Assembly: GCF_040183065.1 (NCBI RefSeq)
Contig: NC_091119.1
Coordinates: 102,559,274 to 102,623,273, forward strand
From: Periplaneta americana
Lineage: Eukaryota > Arthropoda > Insecta > Blattodea > Blattidae
Direction: 5' to 3'
Length of the DNA: 64,000 bases
In this document: positions 21,796-32,041 of the stretch, one piece after another
Numbering within the stretch: the first letter of the stretch is position 1
Layout of the letters: every line of letters starts with the position of its first letter
Notes under the pieces: generated by a model
Database searches by the model: none
The model's input: the letters and a program-made list of their open reading frames with translations, nothing else
What the model was told of the DNA's origin: nothing
Position numbers and translations under genes: made by a program

Positions 21796-22195
21796 ATGAT
21801 TCATCACCAATATCATGAACATTAATTCAAACCTGAAATTAGTTACATAAACAGTACGTATAAAAACAAAGTTACTTATCTATAGCAACCGCCCCGAACA
21901 CGAGCTTGCTCAAAGGGGTGTGCGCTATGTCATCAATAATATGTACGTACAGTATTTATTTTGTATTTAATATAGCAATTTTTATTTACAAGAGCTTCCT
22001 CAAATCATACGCTGCCATTGGACAAAGCATGCAAAACAAAAAAGGAACAAGCAAACAGACAATGAAAGATAACGTAATTCAATTTAAATCATTTTAATAT
22101 CTACTTATATTACTTTAAAGTAAAAGCCTTATTTATATATAAGGCTGAAACTTATGTACAAATCAACATCAAGACAATAAAAAAAGAGTCATCTT
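21796..22195. other. No recognised feature
   Basis: Contains a 63-codon plus-strand ORF without recognisable motif. No repeats could be supported. Confidence 0.35.
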
Positions 22196-22203
22196 GATTA
22201 TAC

Positions 22204-22381
22204 CACAGTCTATTGTATACAGCCACCAAGCTCAATACGTAGGGAATGCATCCATAGATAGTTGCTAACCACTAGGATCGCTACTATCGCCTCATTACAG
22301 ACAATGCGAAGTAGTACCGGCACAGTCTATTGTTCCTAGTATCCTCAACAACTCAAGCTTCGTGACTGTATATTCTAGACT
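22204..22381. mobile_element. hAT-like MITE, 8-bp target duplication
   Basis: Inverted ends CACAGTCTATTGTATACAG and (inverted right end) AGTCTAGAATATACAGTCAC are flanked by the 8-bp direct repeat GATTATAC at 22196-22203 and 22382-22389. The length (178 bp), lack of coding and 8-bp duplication indicate a hAT-type MITE. The same family occurs at 8192-9418 (expanded) and 34719-34905. Confidence 0.78.
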
Positions 22382-22389
22382 GATTATAC

Positions 22390-23164
22390 TGCTATGTTCA
22401 CCCATTTTGATTTAGCGAGTTTGTGTGTCATACTTTTGTTTTATGTTTTAGTCTCAGCGTGCAATTTTACTCTGTCAGATCTGTTTGCGTTGTGTTCTTC
22501 ACAAATAACAACACATAAAGTCAATATCAAGAGCACATAATAATATACGTGTGCAGTAAAATTCCTATTTTGAAGATTTTAAGCAAAAAAATTTCAGGTT
22601 ATGACATGCTTATCTTTGCTTTGTCATGTCTGATAGCTGTCAGATCTGTTACTCCATCTCATGTCTGTTACATTATTCAACCCGCAAACTCGGGCACAAA
22701 AGAACAGCAATATACCGACTGCGCCACCCAGAATGACTCCTTTTTTTACTATTAGTCTCTTACAGATGATAGAAGAAATGATAGGAAGTGGAAAGTGTTG
22801 GTGGAATGAAAGAGGTAAATGGTACGCCGAGAAATACTGTGCAATGTGTATTTTTTTCCACCACAAATTCCATCCAGACCGGAACAGGATAGAAGGCCAG
22901 CACGTAGTACTGTAGCCACAGACGCGGCATGTGAAGTCTGTGGGTGGAGATCACATAAACTAATATACAGTGACAAATGAAAGCAATTTCTTTCAATAAT
23001 ATTCATGTTTAAAAAATTGAAGATGAAATCTGGATTTACACTAAAGCTCCTAATGTCGTAGTTCACCTGCAGCATCTGGCATTATTCTTCAACAGTGAAA
23101 TAATAATAATCATATTACGAGGATAAAATACAACAGCAACAACACAGTTAATTACTTTCAATAC
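22390..23164. other. Degraded tRNA-like fragments, otherwise unassigned
   Basis: Near 22680-22735 the minus strand reads GTGGCGCAGTCGGTATA...CCGAGTTTGCGGGTTGAATA, a decayed tRNA-like head. Near 22850-22900 a segment with CACAAATTCCATCCAGACCG resembles SINE body sequence. Both are too diverged to delimit. Confidence 0.35.
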
Positions 23165-24229
23165 AATTTTCAACTCTCTGTCATCCATCAGATTTTAGAC
23201 ACAAGTATAGTAATTACAGCCAATAACTCCAACACATTCCAATCTTCAACAGAGGAAATTCTCTTCAAAATATGTGACTGGTTCTCAGTCAATAAATTAG
23301 TATTAAATTGTAACAAAACTAACATAATTCAATTTAAATCCTGTCCAAATTCAACGTCGCAAATTTCTAGCGCAATAATTAATAATAGATCCCTATTAGA
23401 AACAACAACAACCAAATTTCTTGGCTTAAAAATCGATAATGTGTTAAATTGGAAAAATCATATTAAAGAAATTACCCCCAAACTAAATTCAGCTTGTTTA
23501 GCTATTAGATCTATGCAAAAGATAGTAAATATCAATACCTTAAAAACAATATACTTTGCATACTCCCACTCGGTAATGAGTTTTGGAATAATATTCTGGG
23601 GAAATTCCACAGATAGTAACAATATATTCCTACTACAAAAAAGAGGAATTAGAATAATAGTAGGTGCCAAATCTAGGGAATCGTGTAGGACTATTTTAAA
23701 AAAACTACAAATAATGCCCATGGCTTGTCAGTATATCTTTTCATTAATAGTCTTCCTCGTATGTAATCGTGAAAACTTTGTAACTAATTCAACAGTTCAT
23801 AGCATAAATACACGTCAGAAAAATGACTTTCATACTCCATCGGCAAGTCTATCGTGCTATTAAAAAGGAGTGCGTTATATGGCAGTAAAAATTTGTAATA
23901 GCCTCCCTATCGATATAAAAAATGAAACTCAAAACATAAAATTATTTAGGGCCAAATTAAAGAAGTACCTAATTTCTCACGCCTTCTATTCTGTAGGTGA
24001 ATTCATGACATTCAATAACACTTCATGAAATTGATACTAAAACTTTATGTTGTAGTAGTAGACTATATTGTAAATCTCGTCTGTATGTATTCCATCTAGA
24101 CTGTGACTATAAATTAAGATTTTATAATAGTATTAAGTTTTTTGACTTGTTCCATATTCTAGCTGTAAGCATGTATGAATACCATGGAATGTTAATAAAT
24201 ACAATACAATACAATACAATACAATACAA
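23165..24229 (+). mobile_element. 5'-truncated CR1/Jockey-like LINE 3' end
   Basis: Translation across about 23200-23860 reads WFSVNKLVLNCNKTNIIQFK, KFLGLKIDNVLNWKNHI, MSFGIIFWGNS and LLQKRGIRIIVGA. This is the end of the reverse transcriptase and the following region of non-LTR retrotransposons. It continues with frame slippage to AVKICNSLPIDIKN and LFRAKLKKYLI near 23880-23990. The copy ends in a 3' UTR containing GACTTGTTCCATATTC and ATGGAATGTTAATAAATACA followed by a (TACAA)n tail (to 24229). It is 5' truncated and has at least one break, so it is inactive. Confidence 0.8.
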
Positions 24230-24280
24230 TCCTGCCCTTATACACTGTGCTAATATTCTGGGCATTAAACACAATCGCAA

Positions 24281-24282
<2 letters not shown>

Positions 24283-24371
<89 letters not shown>
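24283..24371. repeat. (ATT)n microsatellite
   Basis: A long ATT tract with one interruption. The poly-tyrosine ORF across it is an artefact of the repeat. Confidence 0.9.
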
Positions 24372-24372
<1 letters not shown>

Positions 24373-24927
24373 CAGTGTTATTACTAACAAGGTTGCATTA
24401 CATTTTGGCATTTCCCTGTTCCTAGCCTTCAGAATTCACATAAATGTTTCAACATCGCTTTGCACTGTCCCATACAGCCATGTCGTCTACAAAGCATAGG
24501 CTATCTGCTACTCAGCCTGTGGCACGGCCTATAATAACAATGAAAAGCAAGCCACGATTTTTTCTTCGACTATGCATTATCTTACGTCGTGAACATCAAT
24601 ATGCAAAGACAATTTATGGCATTCTCAACCGTAGCCTTCAGCAGATTTTCTCAACTCTATGTTGCAAGGATAAACCACGGGTCACCTGCGACGAGCGTCA
24701 ACACTACGTCTTTCCTTCATCTAAGACAACACGTGACATTAGGGCGGCATAAACATCCTAGCGCAGTGAGATCTGAAAGTTAGCGAATTCCATTCCAGCG
24801 GCGTGCACCGCGACTAGCCCTGAGAATAAAGCAACTTAATTAAAAACAATATTTTGTACATTCTTACTACAGATTTGACCCTTAAGACGCATGTAGCATT
24901 CGACAATACACATATCTTAAAAAAACT
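24372..24927. other. No recognised gene
   Basis: A 102-codon plus-strand ORF (24444-24752) lies here. It has an arginine-, lysine- and histidine-rich composition but no recognisable domain, and its context is repeat-derived, so I do not call it a gene. Confidence 0.35.
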
Positions 24928-25118
24928 AGTCCACACCTGTGGAGTAACGGTTAGTGCGTCTGGCCGCGAAACCAGGTGGACCGGGTTCGATTCTCGGTCG
25001 GGGCAAGTTACCTGGTTGAGGGTTTTTCCGGAGTTTTCCCTCAACCCAATATGAGCAAATACTGCGTAACTTTCGGTGCTGGACCCGGACTCATTTCACC
25101 AGCATTATCACCAGACAT
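24928..25118 (+). repeat. tRNA-derived SINE (type A), plus strand, 3'-truncated
   Basis: The head GTCCACACCTGTGGAGTAAC with A-box-like GTTAGTGCGTCTGGCC and B box GGTTCGATTCTCGG is followed by GGGGCAAGTTACCTGGTTG and the body CGGTGCTGGACCCGGACTC. The match stops near 25118 (ATTATCACCAG), before the usual TAAATAACC tail. Confidence 0.78.
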
Positions 25119-25599
25119 CGAGATTTTGGACCCGATAGAACAAGTTTACTAAGTCCATACTATAGGCAGCTTTGTCACTGTGTTTGAGATGGATGGGAGT
25201 CGGCAGAAGGAGAGGCATGTGTACATGAAACCCAGTTCAGTCCAGTCTGCTGGTGCTGTACAGTGACGTTCCAAAGAAAGACAACTAATTTGTCAAACAT
25301 TAAAATAAAATGATTGTAAGAGGAGAAAAATTCTGTAGGACCAAAAAAAAAAAAATCTATACGTAGATTAAAACACAAACCTATAATACGAAATTTTCAA
25401 AATAAATTAATATGCATTTCTTTTCGGCTTCTTCCATAAGCACATGTGCAATACTTACTCAACTTATAATGTACAATCCATGATATCCCCACAATATAGC
25501 CTATACAATATATTTACAATATAATGTAATGAGAATTTATGTTCTGTTCAACTTGTTTATTTTCCAGCTTTATCTTCCAGAATACATTTGAACTGTTAC
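25119..25599. other. No recognised feature
   Basis: AT-rich with a short A run near 25343. No supported feature. Confidence 0.35.
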
Positions 25600-26502
25600 A
25601 ATGTACTACAACACACATTCTCAAGGTCTCAAAACTAATTTTTCTTCGGTTGTCGGTTGACAAAATTTGTATTGGGAGACGCTCCGCTCTACATGACATG
25701 ATGTAATGGGTGCAAAACGATAAAACACTAAATCATTGAAATCTGTCTTCGCTACCCCAGCAGTGTCCGCAGACTTCTTCCCTGCTAGCATGTCTTTTAT
25801 GTCACATAATATGGCATATCCACTGTTTTTACACAAAACTGGGCTTAATTTCTGTTTAACACGATTACTAGCTGGTGTAGCGGATGCTTGATGAATTACT
25901 TTCGTTATGTCCTCAATTAATTTTAGAGTTTCAGCAGACGAATAATTGACGTTTTCTATAACCTCACTGGTTACTAGAATTTTTTTTTCCTGAACTGTCA
26001 GTCACGAGGGTTCCGACTATGACATTTACTATACACCTGCCAGCTGAATCAGTGGCTTCATCTATCGACACCCAGATTTTATTATTTGCAGTTTGTTGTC
26101 TAATGTTACTTAATGTTCTATCATATCACTTTCTCAAGTAAGTCTGCCGAAACGTAGAGTCAGTAGGGACTATTCTCTTGGTATATTTTTCCATGAAAGC
26201 TTTGAAATTAGGATTATTTACTTTATTAAATGACATGTTTACAGCCACCATCATTTCACATTGATCTAGGAAGAACTCGGATTCTTTATTTATACGTTAG
26301 TCTGCCACAGCTGGAATTTCTTCTGTGTTAAGAGACAAAATGTTTATATGTGAAATGTGTTTTTGGGAGTTACAATGGGTCCCAATGTATCGTTTTTGTC
26401 TCCCCTTAGTCTGACATGACACAATTTAATGTAACTTCAAAATAATCACTTCCGAACTCCTGCACAAATAACTGCGTCTTAGAGTATTTCACTTTTGGCA
26501 TA
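25600..26502 (-). mobile_element. CGGBP1-like hAT transposase remnant
   Basis: On the minus strand a start MPKVKYSKTQLFVQEFG lies at about 26502. It is followed by a segment KIWVSIDEATDSAGRCIVN (the first DDE-type acidic block of CGGBP1-like hAT transposases) near 26080 and a C-terminal FAPITSCHVERSVSQYK (hAT dimerisation-type motif) near 25680. From family knowledge, such CGG-triplet-binding-protein-1-like proteins derive from hAT transposons. The reading frame is interrupted at several places between these blocks, and terminal repeats were not found. It is a plain DNA transposon relic. Confidence 0.7.
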
Positions 26503-26769
26503 CTTACTGTTAATTATATTCTTCCACTAATCAGATAGTTAACCACATGCACACATCGAAACTAGACTGCTATCTCCTGTCCTCTCTTCTGACAACGTGA
26601 ACTAGGCGTACGGGACTGTTTTTATTATCAGAACAGTACCTGCCTTATGAGTATGACTGAGTAAATAAAGCACATGGGACGACAGACAGGCCGCTACCAT
26701 CACTGCCCCTCCCACTGTCGTCCTGTTTTGCAACTTGAAACCGCACTGTTTTCGTCTATCGGGTCTAAA

Positions 26770-26855
26770 GTCTCTAAGCCTGATTATCACCTTCATATCA
26801 TTCAGACGCTAAATAACCTAAGATGTTGATAAAGCGTTGTAAAATAACATAAAAA
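26770..26855 (+). repeat. SINE (type A) 3' end
   Basis: Contains GATTATCACCTTCATATCAT, then GACGCTAAATAACCTAAGAT and GCGTTGTAAAATAACATAAA. This is the conserved 3' end of type A SINEs without head or body. Confidence 0.75.
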
Positions 26856-27240
26856 GAAACTATTCAATGAATAGCACATAAAATATTATTGCATGACTGT
26901 TATTCAGTCGCATGGGAAAACGCAATTACTAGATAACGCCGCACTCTAGCCAGTACTTGGGGCATCACTTCACAACAGTGCGTACAGTATAGTACGTAGA
27001 GACAGCAAAATGATCTGTGAAACAAGGGACAGTGAAACCGTTTTCGATCCTTCATTTTCCAACAGTATAAAAGATGGCTCTGTCTGTCTCCCTCAGTCTT
27101 TCTACTCTTCCTTACATTTATGTCAGCAACGAAAAAAAAAGTGTACTGAAAGTATTGAAGTATTACAGTAGCAGTCTGAACATCAGAAGACAAGGAGGAA
27201 GTGACTTCGCTGTTAAATTGTGACCATTAAATTTAATGCC
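26856..27240. other. No recognised feature
   Basis: A 97-codon minus-strand ORF without recognisable motif. No terminal repeats. Confidence 0.35.
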
Positions 27241-27241
27241 A

Positions 27242-27299
27242 GGCAGCGGCGTAGCTCAGGCATTAGCGCGTTTGTCTCGATTCGGGCGTGGGTTCGATC
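27242..27299 (+). repeat. SINE (type B) head, left part, interrupted by P-like element
   Basis: A tRNA-like head GCAGCGGCGTAGCTCAGGCA (A box) up to the B box GGTTCGATC. It is interrupted exactly there by the inserted element and continues at 29496 with the rest of the B box and the body. Confidence 0.8.
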
Positions 27300-27574
27300 C
27301 GTTGCTTACGAGATTACACAAGCTGGCGCATAGCACGATCGAGAGTAGGTCTCTGTGAGTCATGACAATTTCTGCCGCTAGGTTCGCCTCGCTGCCCTAA
27401 GAAATGATGAATAGTACCATTACAAGCATTGTGTATCGTGAAAATAGTTCGATTAATTGTGCAGTACTGATTGAGTACGAATATTATAAATATGCCAAGC
27501 ATATTACAGTGTTATTTTAAGTTTGTTCAGCTAAGTTATATTCGAAAATTGGCAGTTATCCGTCACAATTCTAA

Positions 27575-28120
27575 TTACTTTAAATCCAATATCTTCCACT
27601 TCTTTAAGGCTTCCATAGTCAATTTTGCCAACTCATCTCCGGTTAAATTGTGTGTAAAATAAAATGACTCTGGTATTCTGTGCTTTGTAGACAGACCCTT
27701 GAACAGAATGCACAGCAATTTATTGGCCAGCTTATTTTCAATCCCAATAGCATTTTTCTCAGTGTCTGTCATTCCTATCAACATATCCAAATTTCTGTCA
27801 TACATCAATTTCGGTTTAATACTCATTTCGTCAATAATGAGAGATCCAACTTTTTCATTTTCATGCTCCAAGGACTTTTCCTCTGCAATTAGCCGAGCCT
27901 TTATCAAAGAGGTGACACCTGTTTCTCCTTTTGAGTGACCAATATAAGTTTTTAATGCCTTTTGATGGGGTAAGTGTAAAATACCCAAGTTTCTTAGTAA
28001 TCTATAGCCGGTAGATGACCTGTTAGATAGCAATATGCAGATTTTCAGTGTGTTTTCATGAAATTTACACTTTTGTTTTCCGAAAGCCTGAATTTGTTCA
28101 GTCAAAAAGCTTGCCTTCAA
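27575..28120 (-). pseudogene. P-element transposase core fragment (181 codons)
   Basis: The minus-strand frame contains GYRLLRNLGILHLPHQKALK (the P/THAP9-type 'tyr-leu-arg...leu-pro' block). Next is GSLIIDEMSIKPKLMYDRNL, where the Asp of DEMSI is the first catalytic acidic residue in P-element and THAP9 transposases, and then KHRIPESFYFTHNLTGDELA. The usual length of the family is far greater (roughly 700-900 residues); the insertion domain and later acidic residues are absent, because the element ends about 275 bp downstream. The frame is linked upstream to the 28240-28566 segment only across a break, so it is a pseudogene of a plain DNA transposon. Confidence 0.8.
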
Positions 28121-28239
28121 ACTACCTTTTTTAGCAGCTTCTTTTATTTTGGTAAGTTGCTTTTCAATTCCTTGTTCTTCCTTCTCGTTTTGTTTCTGTA
28201 AACTCCAGAGCTTGCTTTTTAAATTACATATTGTCTGTC

Positions 28240-28566
28240 TTAGTTTTCCAATAAGCTGATTTTGTTTCTGAATTGTCCTATTATTTTTTTACGTTGTAAT
28301 GTAATGGCTTTGGGAATTTTTTTACTTTCAATTGAGCACTGTGTGGCTATAGTTTTTTTATGTGCTTCATAGATTTCTTCAATTGAAACATTTGCTTCAT
28401 TGAAAGCTGATGTACTATGTTCAACATTGGGTTTATTTTTCTTAGCAGGATGGATGTTATTTACCACTTCTGTTATCCTTCTTTTGTTGCGTCTACTTAT
28501 GTTTGAAAAATTTTGTTTATGTTTTGGAAAATCATCAAAGACGGATGGTACCAAATTAGGAAGCAA
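28240..28566 (-). pseudogene. P-like transposase linker segment
   Basis: The frame begins LLPNLVPSVFDDFPKHKQ, as expected just after a THAP domain ('...LxPxAVPTIF'-type junction). It continues through a basic stretch RRNKRRITEVVNNIHPAKK and a Lys-rich, probably helical region QRKKIIGQFRNKISLLEN. In related proteins this region is a coiled coil or leucine-zipper dimerisation segment. It is separated from the THAP exon by a one-base frame change near 28570. Confidence 0.65.
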
Positions 28567-28574
28567 ACGTTTTA

Positions 28575-28795
28575 TGTTGTGCTAATGCTAAAATCAGCTT
28601 CTTTGAAATGTCTGCTGCAGACACGCGATTTCTTGTTTGGCGTCCAAAGAGTCCTTGGTTTGTCCCCTTCGCGAGAAATGGCTACACACTACTTCTTTCT
28701 TAGTCCTTCATCTTGTGGAAAACAATGAAACGAAAAATCACATTCTTTATTCTGGTTCGATTTGCACAATGGCACACAGCAGTAAACCAAATTAC
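28575..28795 (-). pseudogene. THAP zinc-finger exon of the P-like transposase
   Basis: Minus-strand translation reads CCVPLCKSNQNKECDFSFHC, FPQDEGLRKK, then a stop, then CVAISREGDKPRTLWTPNKK and SRVCSRHFKEADF. The C-X2-4-C...C-X2-H zinc ligands and the FHxFPxDE motif of THAP domains are all visible. The in-frame TAG stands where the family has its invariant Trp (TGG), a single-base nonsense change. The domain binds the transposon subterminal DNA in related P elements. Confidence 0.78.
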
Positions 28796-29460
28796 AGGCT
28801 AACTTCCTAATTTAATAAATGCTAATTCAAAATATATTTACACGCACTAAAATACTACAGCGTTTACTATTACTATGCTCAATAGATTAATCAGTAGGCC
28901 TATAGAAATGTTTTCACCACTGCAAGAAAAAATCGCGCAATAATTATACTTCTCAGTTATTGTGACGTTCGTATTTTTTTTAAAGAGAGGGAAAAGTTAG
29001 GCCTTCTTGCAAATGCTTAATTATGAATTCAAGGAAATTAAAGATAATGCAGTACCTTAATTAGTTGCAATATCTTATTTAATAACAATATTAATAATAT
29101 TAGGTGAAAAGGGTAGGCTATAGTGCGTATATGTAAGATGTCAAGTTAATTTATTTCCGGAAATGTTTGGTGTATGAATTGAACTACAGAGCAGACAGTC
29201 CCTCAGTTTATATGTAATATGTTTTAATATCAAGAATGACAGCCTTTTATTGTAATATAATTGAGGAGTAGAAGTTTGCAAATTACGTCTATTGTCCGTA
29301 AAATATTGTACGAAGCATTTAATAAGCAATGGTGAGTCCTTTAAATGTCCCAAATGTCAATGTCTTTTAAGTGTTCTGCTATGAATATTTAGGGCAGAAC
29401 AGCGCTCCAAGCGGCGGAATTGGCATTACGAGGGAACCACTTCAGACTCGTTTTTAAAGC
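28796..29460. other. Non-coding subterminal part of the P-like element
   Basis: AT-rich DNA between the THAP exon and the right TIR. The 29400-29460 portion is weakly inverted-similar to 27335-27400 (GCGGCGGAATT versus GCGGCAGAAATT), which fits subterminal transposase-binding sequence. No further ORF was recognised. Confidence 0.5.
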
Positions 29461-29495
29461 GCTATGCGCCAGCTTGTGTAATCTCGTAAGCAACG

Positions 29496-29660
29496 GTTCG
29501 ATCCCAGCATTGGACCGATTACCTCGTTCGGCTTTTTCCTCCAACCGTAAGGCGAATTTCGGTGATCCTCGGCCTCACACCATTTCGCCAGCACCAAGTC
29601 CATCGACGACAAATAACCCAGTAGTTTATACACCGTCGTTAAACAACCAAATAAAAAATG
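29496..29660 (+). repeat. SINE (type B) remainder, right of the P-like element
   Basis: Resumes with GTTCGATCCCAGC (B box), then ATTACCTCGTTCGGCTTTTT, CCGTAAGGCGAATTTCGG, and an end with CCGTCGTTAAACAACCAAAT. Together with 27242-27299 it makes a contiguous SINE once the insertion and one copy of the 8-bp duplication are removed. Confidence 0.8.
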
Positions 29661-30360
29661 AATAGGCTATTGCACATTCGAAAAGCATTGTAACGAAAAC
29701 TAAAAATGAATTTTAATTTTAAATGAAACTCAAAATGTAGACTCCCCCAATAGTGTATTTCTAAACAAAAAAGTTCCCTGGCTCTGGAATTTAGGTTTTA
29801 GGTAGTAGGCCTACCTACAGGCAGTAGTTGTCTTCGTCGTCGACTTCATTATCAACATCGTCAGCATAATTATAACAATAACTATCACCACCACCATAAA
29901 TTTCCCAGGAATACCTGTGAAATATCAGACGGAAATGCACGGGTTCAAATTTATATAAAGTGGCAGTTCACATTACTATGAAACTATTTAGATATGAATA
30001 AAACATTACTTTTTAATATAACTGCAAAATCTAACGTTAATATGAAATTCCGAAAAGTGTCCTGGCGCTGCCCTACCTTGAAAAATAGTACCTTGGCGCC
30101 GTCAGAGCTCGCTACAACTGAAATATATCCCAGCTCTCTGCTATCAGTATTCACTCTGTTTTAAGTTAATTTTCTTATGTTTTATTGTTTTATCATAACT
30201 ATCGATTCAACTATGTTACAATTTATTTTTCTTAATTTTTATTTTTGTACTATTTAAACATTTTATTGAAATCTCGGAAATAAACTATATTTCTGTAAAC
30301 ACTCAGCAACTTACCAAATAGACGTTATCAATAATAAATACGATGAAACTTGAATATGTG
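29661..30360. other. No recognised feature
   Basis: AT-rich with no supported ORF, tRNA-like box or terminal repeat. Confidence 0.35.
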
Positions 30361-30399
30361 TAAGCACCAACGTGCCACATGAAAAATAAGAAGCTTGAC

Positions 30400-31320
30400 A
30401 AATCGTACCGGGAAATATGTACCGCGACAATTTGTCCCAAGAATGTAATTTATACCGCGACAATTCGTCCCACGACAAATTGTTCCAAGAATATTTCGTC
30501 CCGAATCTACGACGTACCTCGATATATTGTCCCAAGGCGAAAATTTAAAACAAGATCAAAATTCGTTGTACAAACTGGTTAAGAATCATGGAACCTCCAC
30601 ATCTTACCGTATCTCAGAAGGGCAAAACCAAATTAATTTGGAAAGGATATTTGTACACCAAGCATAGGGAAGGAAGAGAGAAACAGGATGGAGATGTGAA
30701 AGAAGAGGAGAATGTTCTGCTAAGTTCATTAGAAGTGGAGTCACATCAAGGTCTAAAAGAAAGTGATCGTACGCATGCTCCTGATTGGGGCAAGTGCAGA
30801 GCAATCGAAGTTTTAGCAGAGATCGAAGAGTCAGCGCAGTCATCCAACGAAGCAACATCTTCAGTAGTGAATCGTTCAGTCAGCGCGGTGTCCAGTGAGC
30901 CGCACTTAAAACTTCCAAAAAAATCAACGATAAATCGTTTGGTGCAAAGGTTCGTAAAGAAAATTTACCTTCCGATCCTAAATCCCTGGACGATTTGGAA
31001 ATCATACCAGAACGTTTCCAAATTGATAAGGATGGCAGACCGTGGTTCCTCTCTTTCAATGCGGACAGTAAACTGACGATATCTGTGACTAACTGGCACA
31101 AACGTGGGATTAAAACATGTTGTGGCGAATACTTGGCAACGATATGTCACGGTACAAGTCTTGTAGCGGTATCAAAAAGCGTTTTGACAAATAGTTTGGG
31201 ACGAATTGTCGGGGTACGATTCTTCCGGGACGCATAGTCGTAGATTCTGAAAAATATCCTTTAATCACTATCCATGAAAATAATAACCAATGAAAGGCGC
31301 TGTGTGACGATTCTTCCGCC
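30400..31320 (+). mobile_element. FLYWCH/MULE-like DNA transposon remnant
   Basis: A coding remnant (30588-31100) lies between clusters of the motif GCGACAATTYGTCCC. Plus-orientation copies are at about 30420-30540 and inverted copies at about 31185-31235, and GAATCTACGAC occurs near 30514 and inverted near 31232. Inverted subterminal motif clusters around a FLYWCH N-terminus suggest a Mutator-like element that has lost its catalytic core. The exact termini were not delimited. Confidence 0.5.
30588..31076 (+). pseudogene. FLYWCH-type N-terminal fragment of a MULE-like protein
   Basis: The frame reads LTVSQKGKTKLIWKGYLYTK, HREGREKQDGDVK, then HAPDWGKCRAIEVLAEIEES and NRLVQRF. The GYLYxxxREGREK segment is the first part of a FLYWCH zinc finger; the W-C-C-H continuation is not clearly preserved. 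A one-base shift downstream gives DLPSDPKSLDDLEIIPERFQ and DKDGRPWF, which in related insect proteins is the link to a MULE transposase domain. That domain is absent. The fragment is broken and the family call rests on recall of motif order. Confidence 0.5.
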
Positions 31321-31483
31321 CAAATTATTTCGTTTCTTAAATAGGAAAAATTCCTACAGCATACACAGAGCCACGCGATAACAAAGTTCGGACATATTAG
31401 GCCGCCTTTCTAACTCTGCCGACCTATGAAGAGTATATCCACTGCTGGAACAGGCCCGCGAATTACACGGAACTGGTGTGCTT

Positions 31484-31528
<45 letters not shown>

Positions 31529-31597
31529 GTAATAATAATAATAATAGTAATAATAATAACAATAATAATAATAATAATAGTAATAATAATAATAATA

Positions 31598-31639
<42 letters not shown>

Positions 31640-31641
31640 GT
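31484..31641. repeat. (AAT)n microsatellite with AGT interruptions
   Basis: About 150 bp of AAT units with scattered AGT and AAC variants. It produces poly-Asn, poly-Ile and poly-Leu ORFs in different frames, none of them genes. Confidence 0.9.
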
Positions 31642-31995
31642 AATAGAGTATGAGTGAACATTAATATAGTACACAGTGTGCAAACAATATAGCCTATAGT
31701 ATAAATTGTAATCAAGAATACATGCTAATAAATTTACAGTTACATAAGGAAAGATGCACCTCACATCAGCTAATAATGTCTCGTGTAGAAGCATTAGGCC
31801 CACATAAATCAGAATGTCACACAGTGTGGTGATCAGCACAGAAAAATACTGGTCCGTGTGGTTTACTTGAGCTAGGGATTTCAGACATTAGTATCAGTAG
31901 GTCTAATAATGACAAGAAATCAGGCCTACTTCAGTTTATCCTGACGACGTATATGTGGCAAAAGATGATAGTGATGCTATTTCTGACGATTCTAC
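31642..31995. other. No recognised feature
   Basis: No ORF or repeat could be supported apart from the flanking microsatellites. Confidence 0.35.
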
Positions 31996-32041
31996 AAGAT
32001 CATCATCATCGTCATCATCATCATCATCATCATCATCATCA
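31996..32041. repeat. (ATC)n microsatellite
   Basis: A short TCA/ATC tract next to the 3' end of the LINE fragment on the minus strand, possibly that LINE's simple-sequence tail. Confidence 0.8.

Larger units (their letters stand above)
27300..29495 (-). mobile_element. P-element-like DNA transposon, internally deleted
   Basis: Perfect 35-bp terminal inverted repeats at 27300-27334 and 29461-29495 (outer end CGTTGCTTACGAGATTACAC), with weaker subterminal inverted similarity further in. They are flanked by the 8-bp direct repeat GTTCGATC at 27292-27299 and 29496-29503. An 8-bp duplication is the P-superfamily size. Inside on the minus strand are a THAP zinc finger (~28783-28590), a linker ORF and a P-transposase-like catalytic segment (28120-27575). 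The downstream third of the transposase is missing and the coding region is broken, so this copy is non-autonomous, although its termini are intact. Confidence 0.88.

Noticed and set aside
31354-31839. Poly-Ile/Leu/Asn ORFs of up to 161 codons
   Set aside because: Translations of the AAT microsatellite in different frames.
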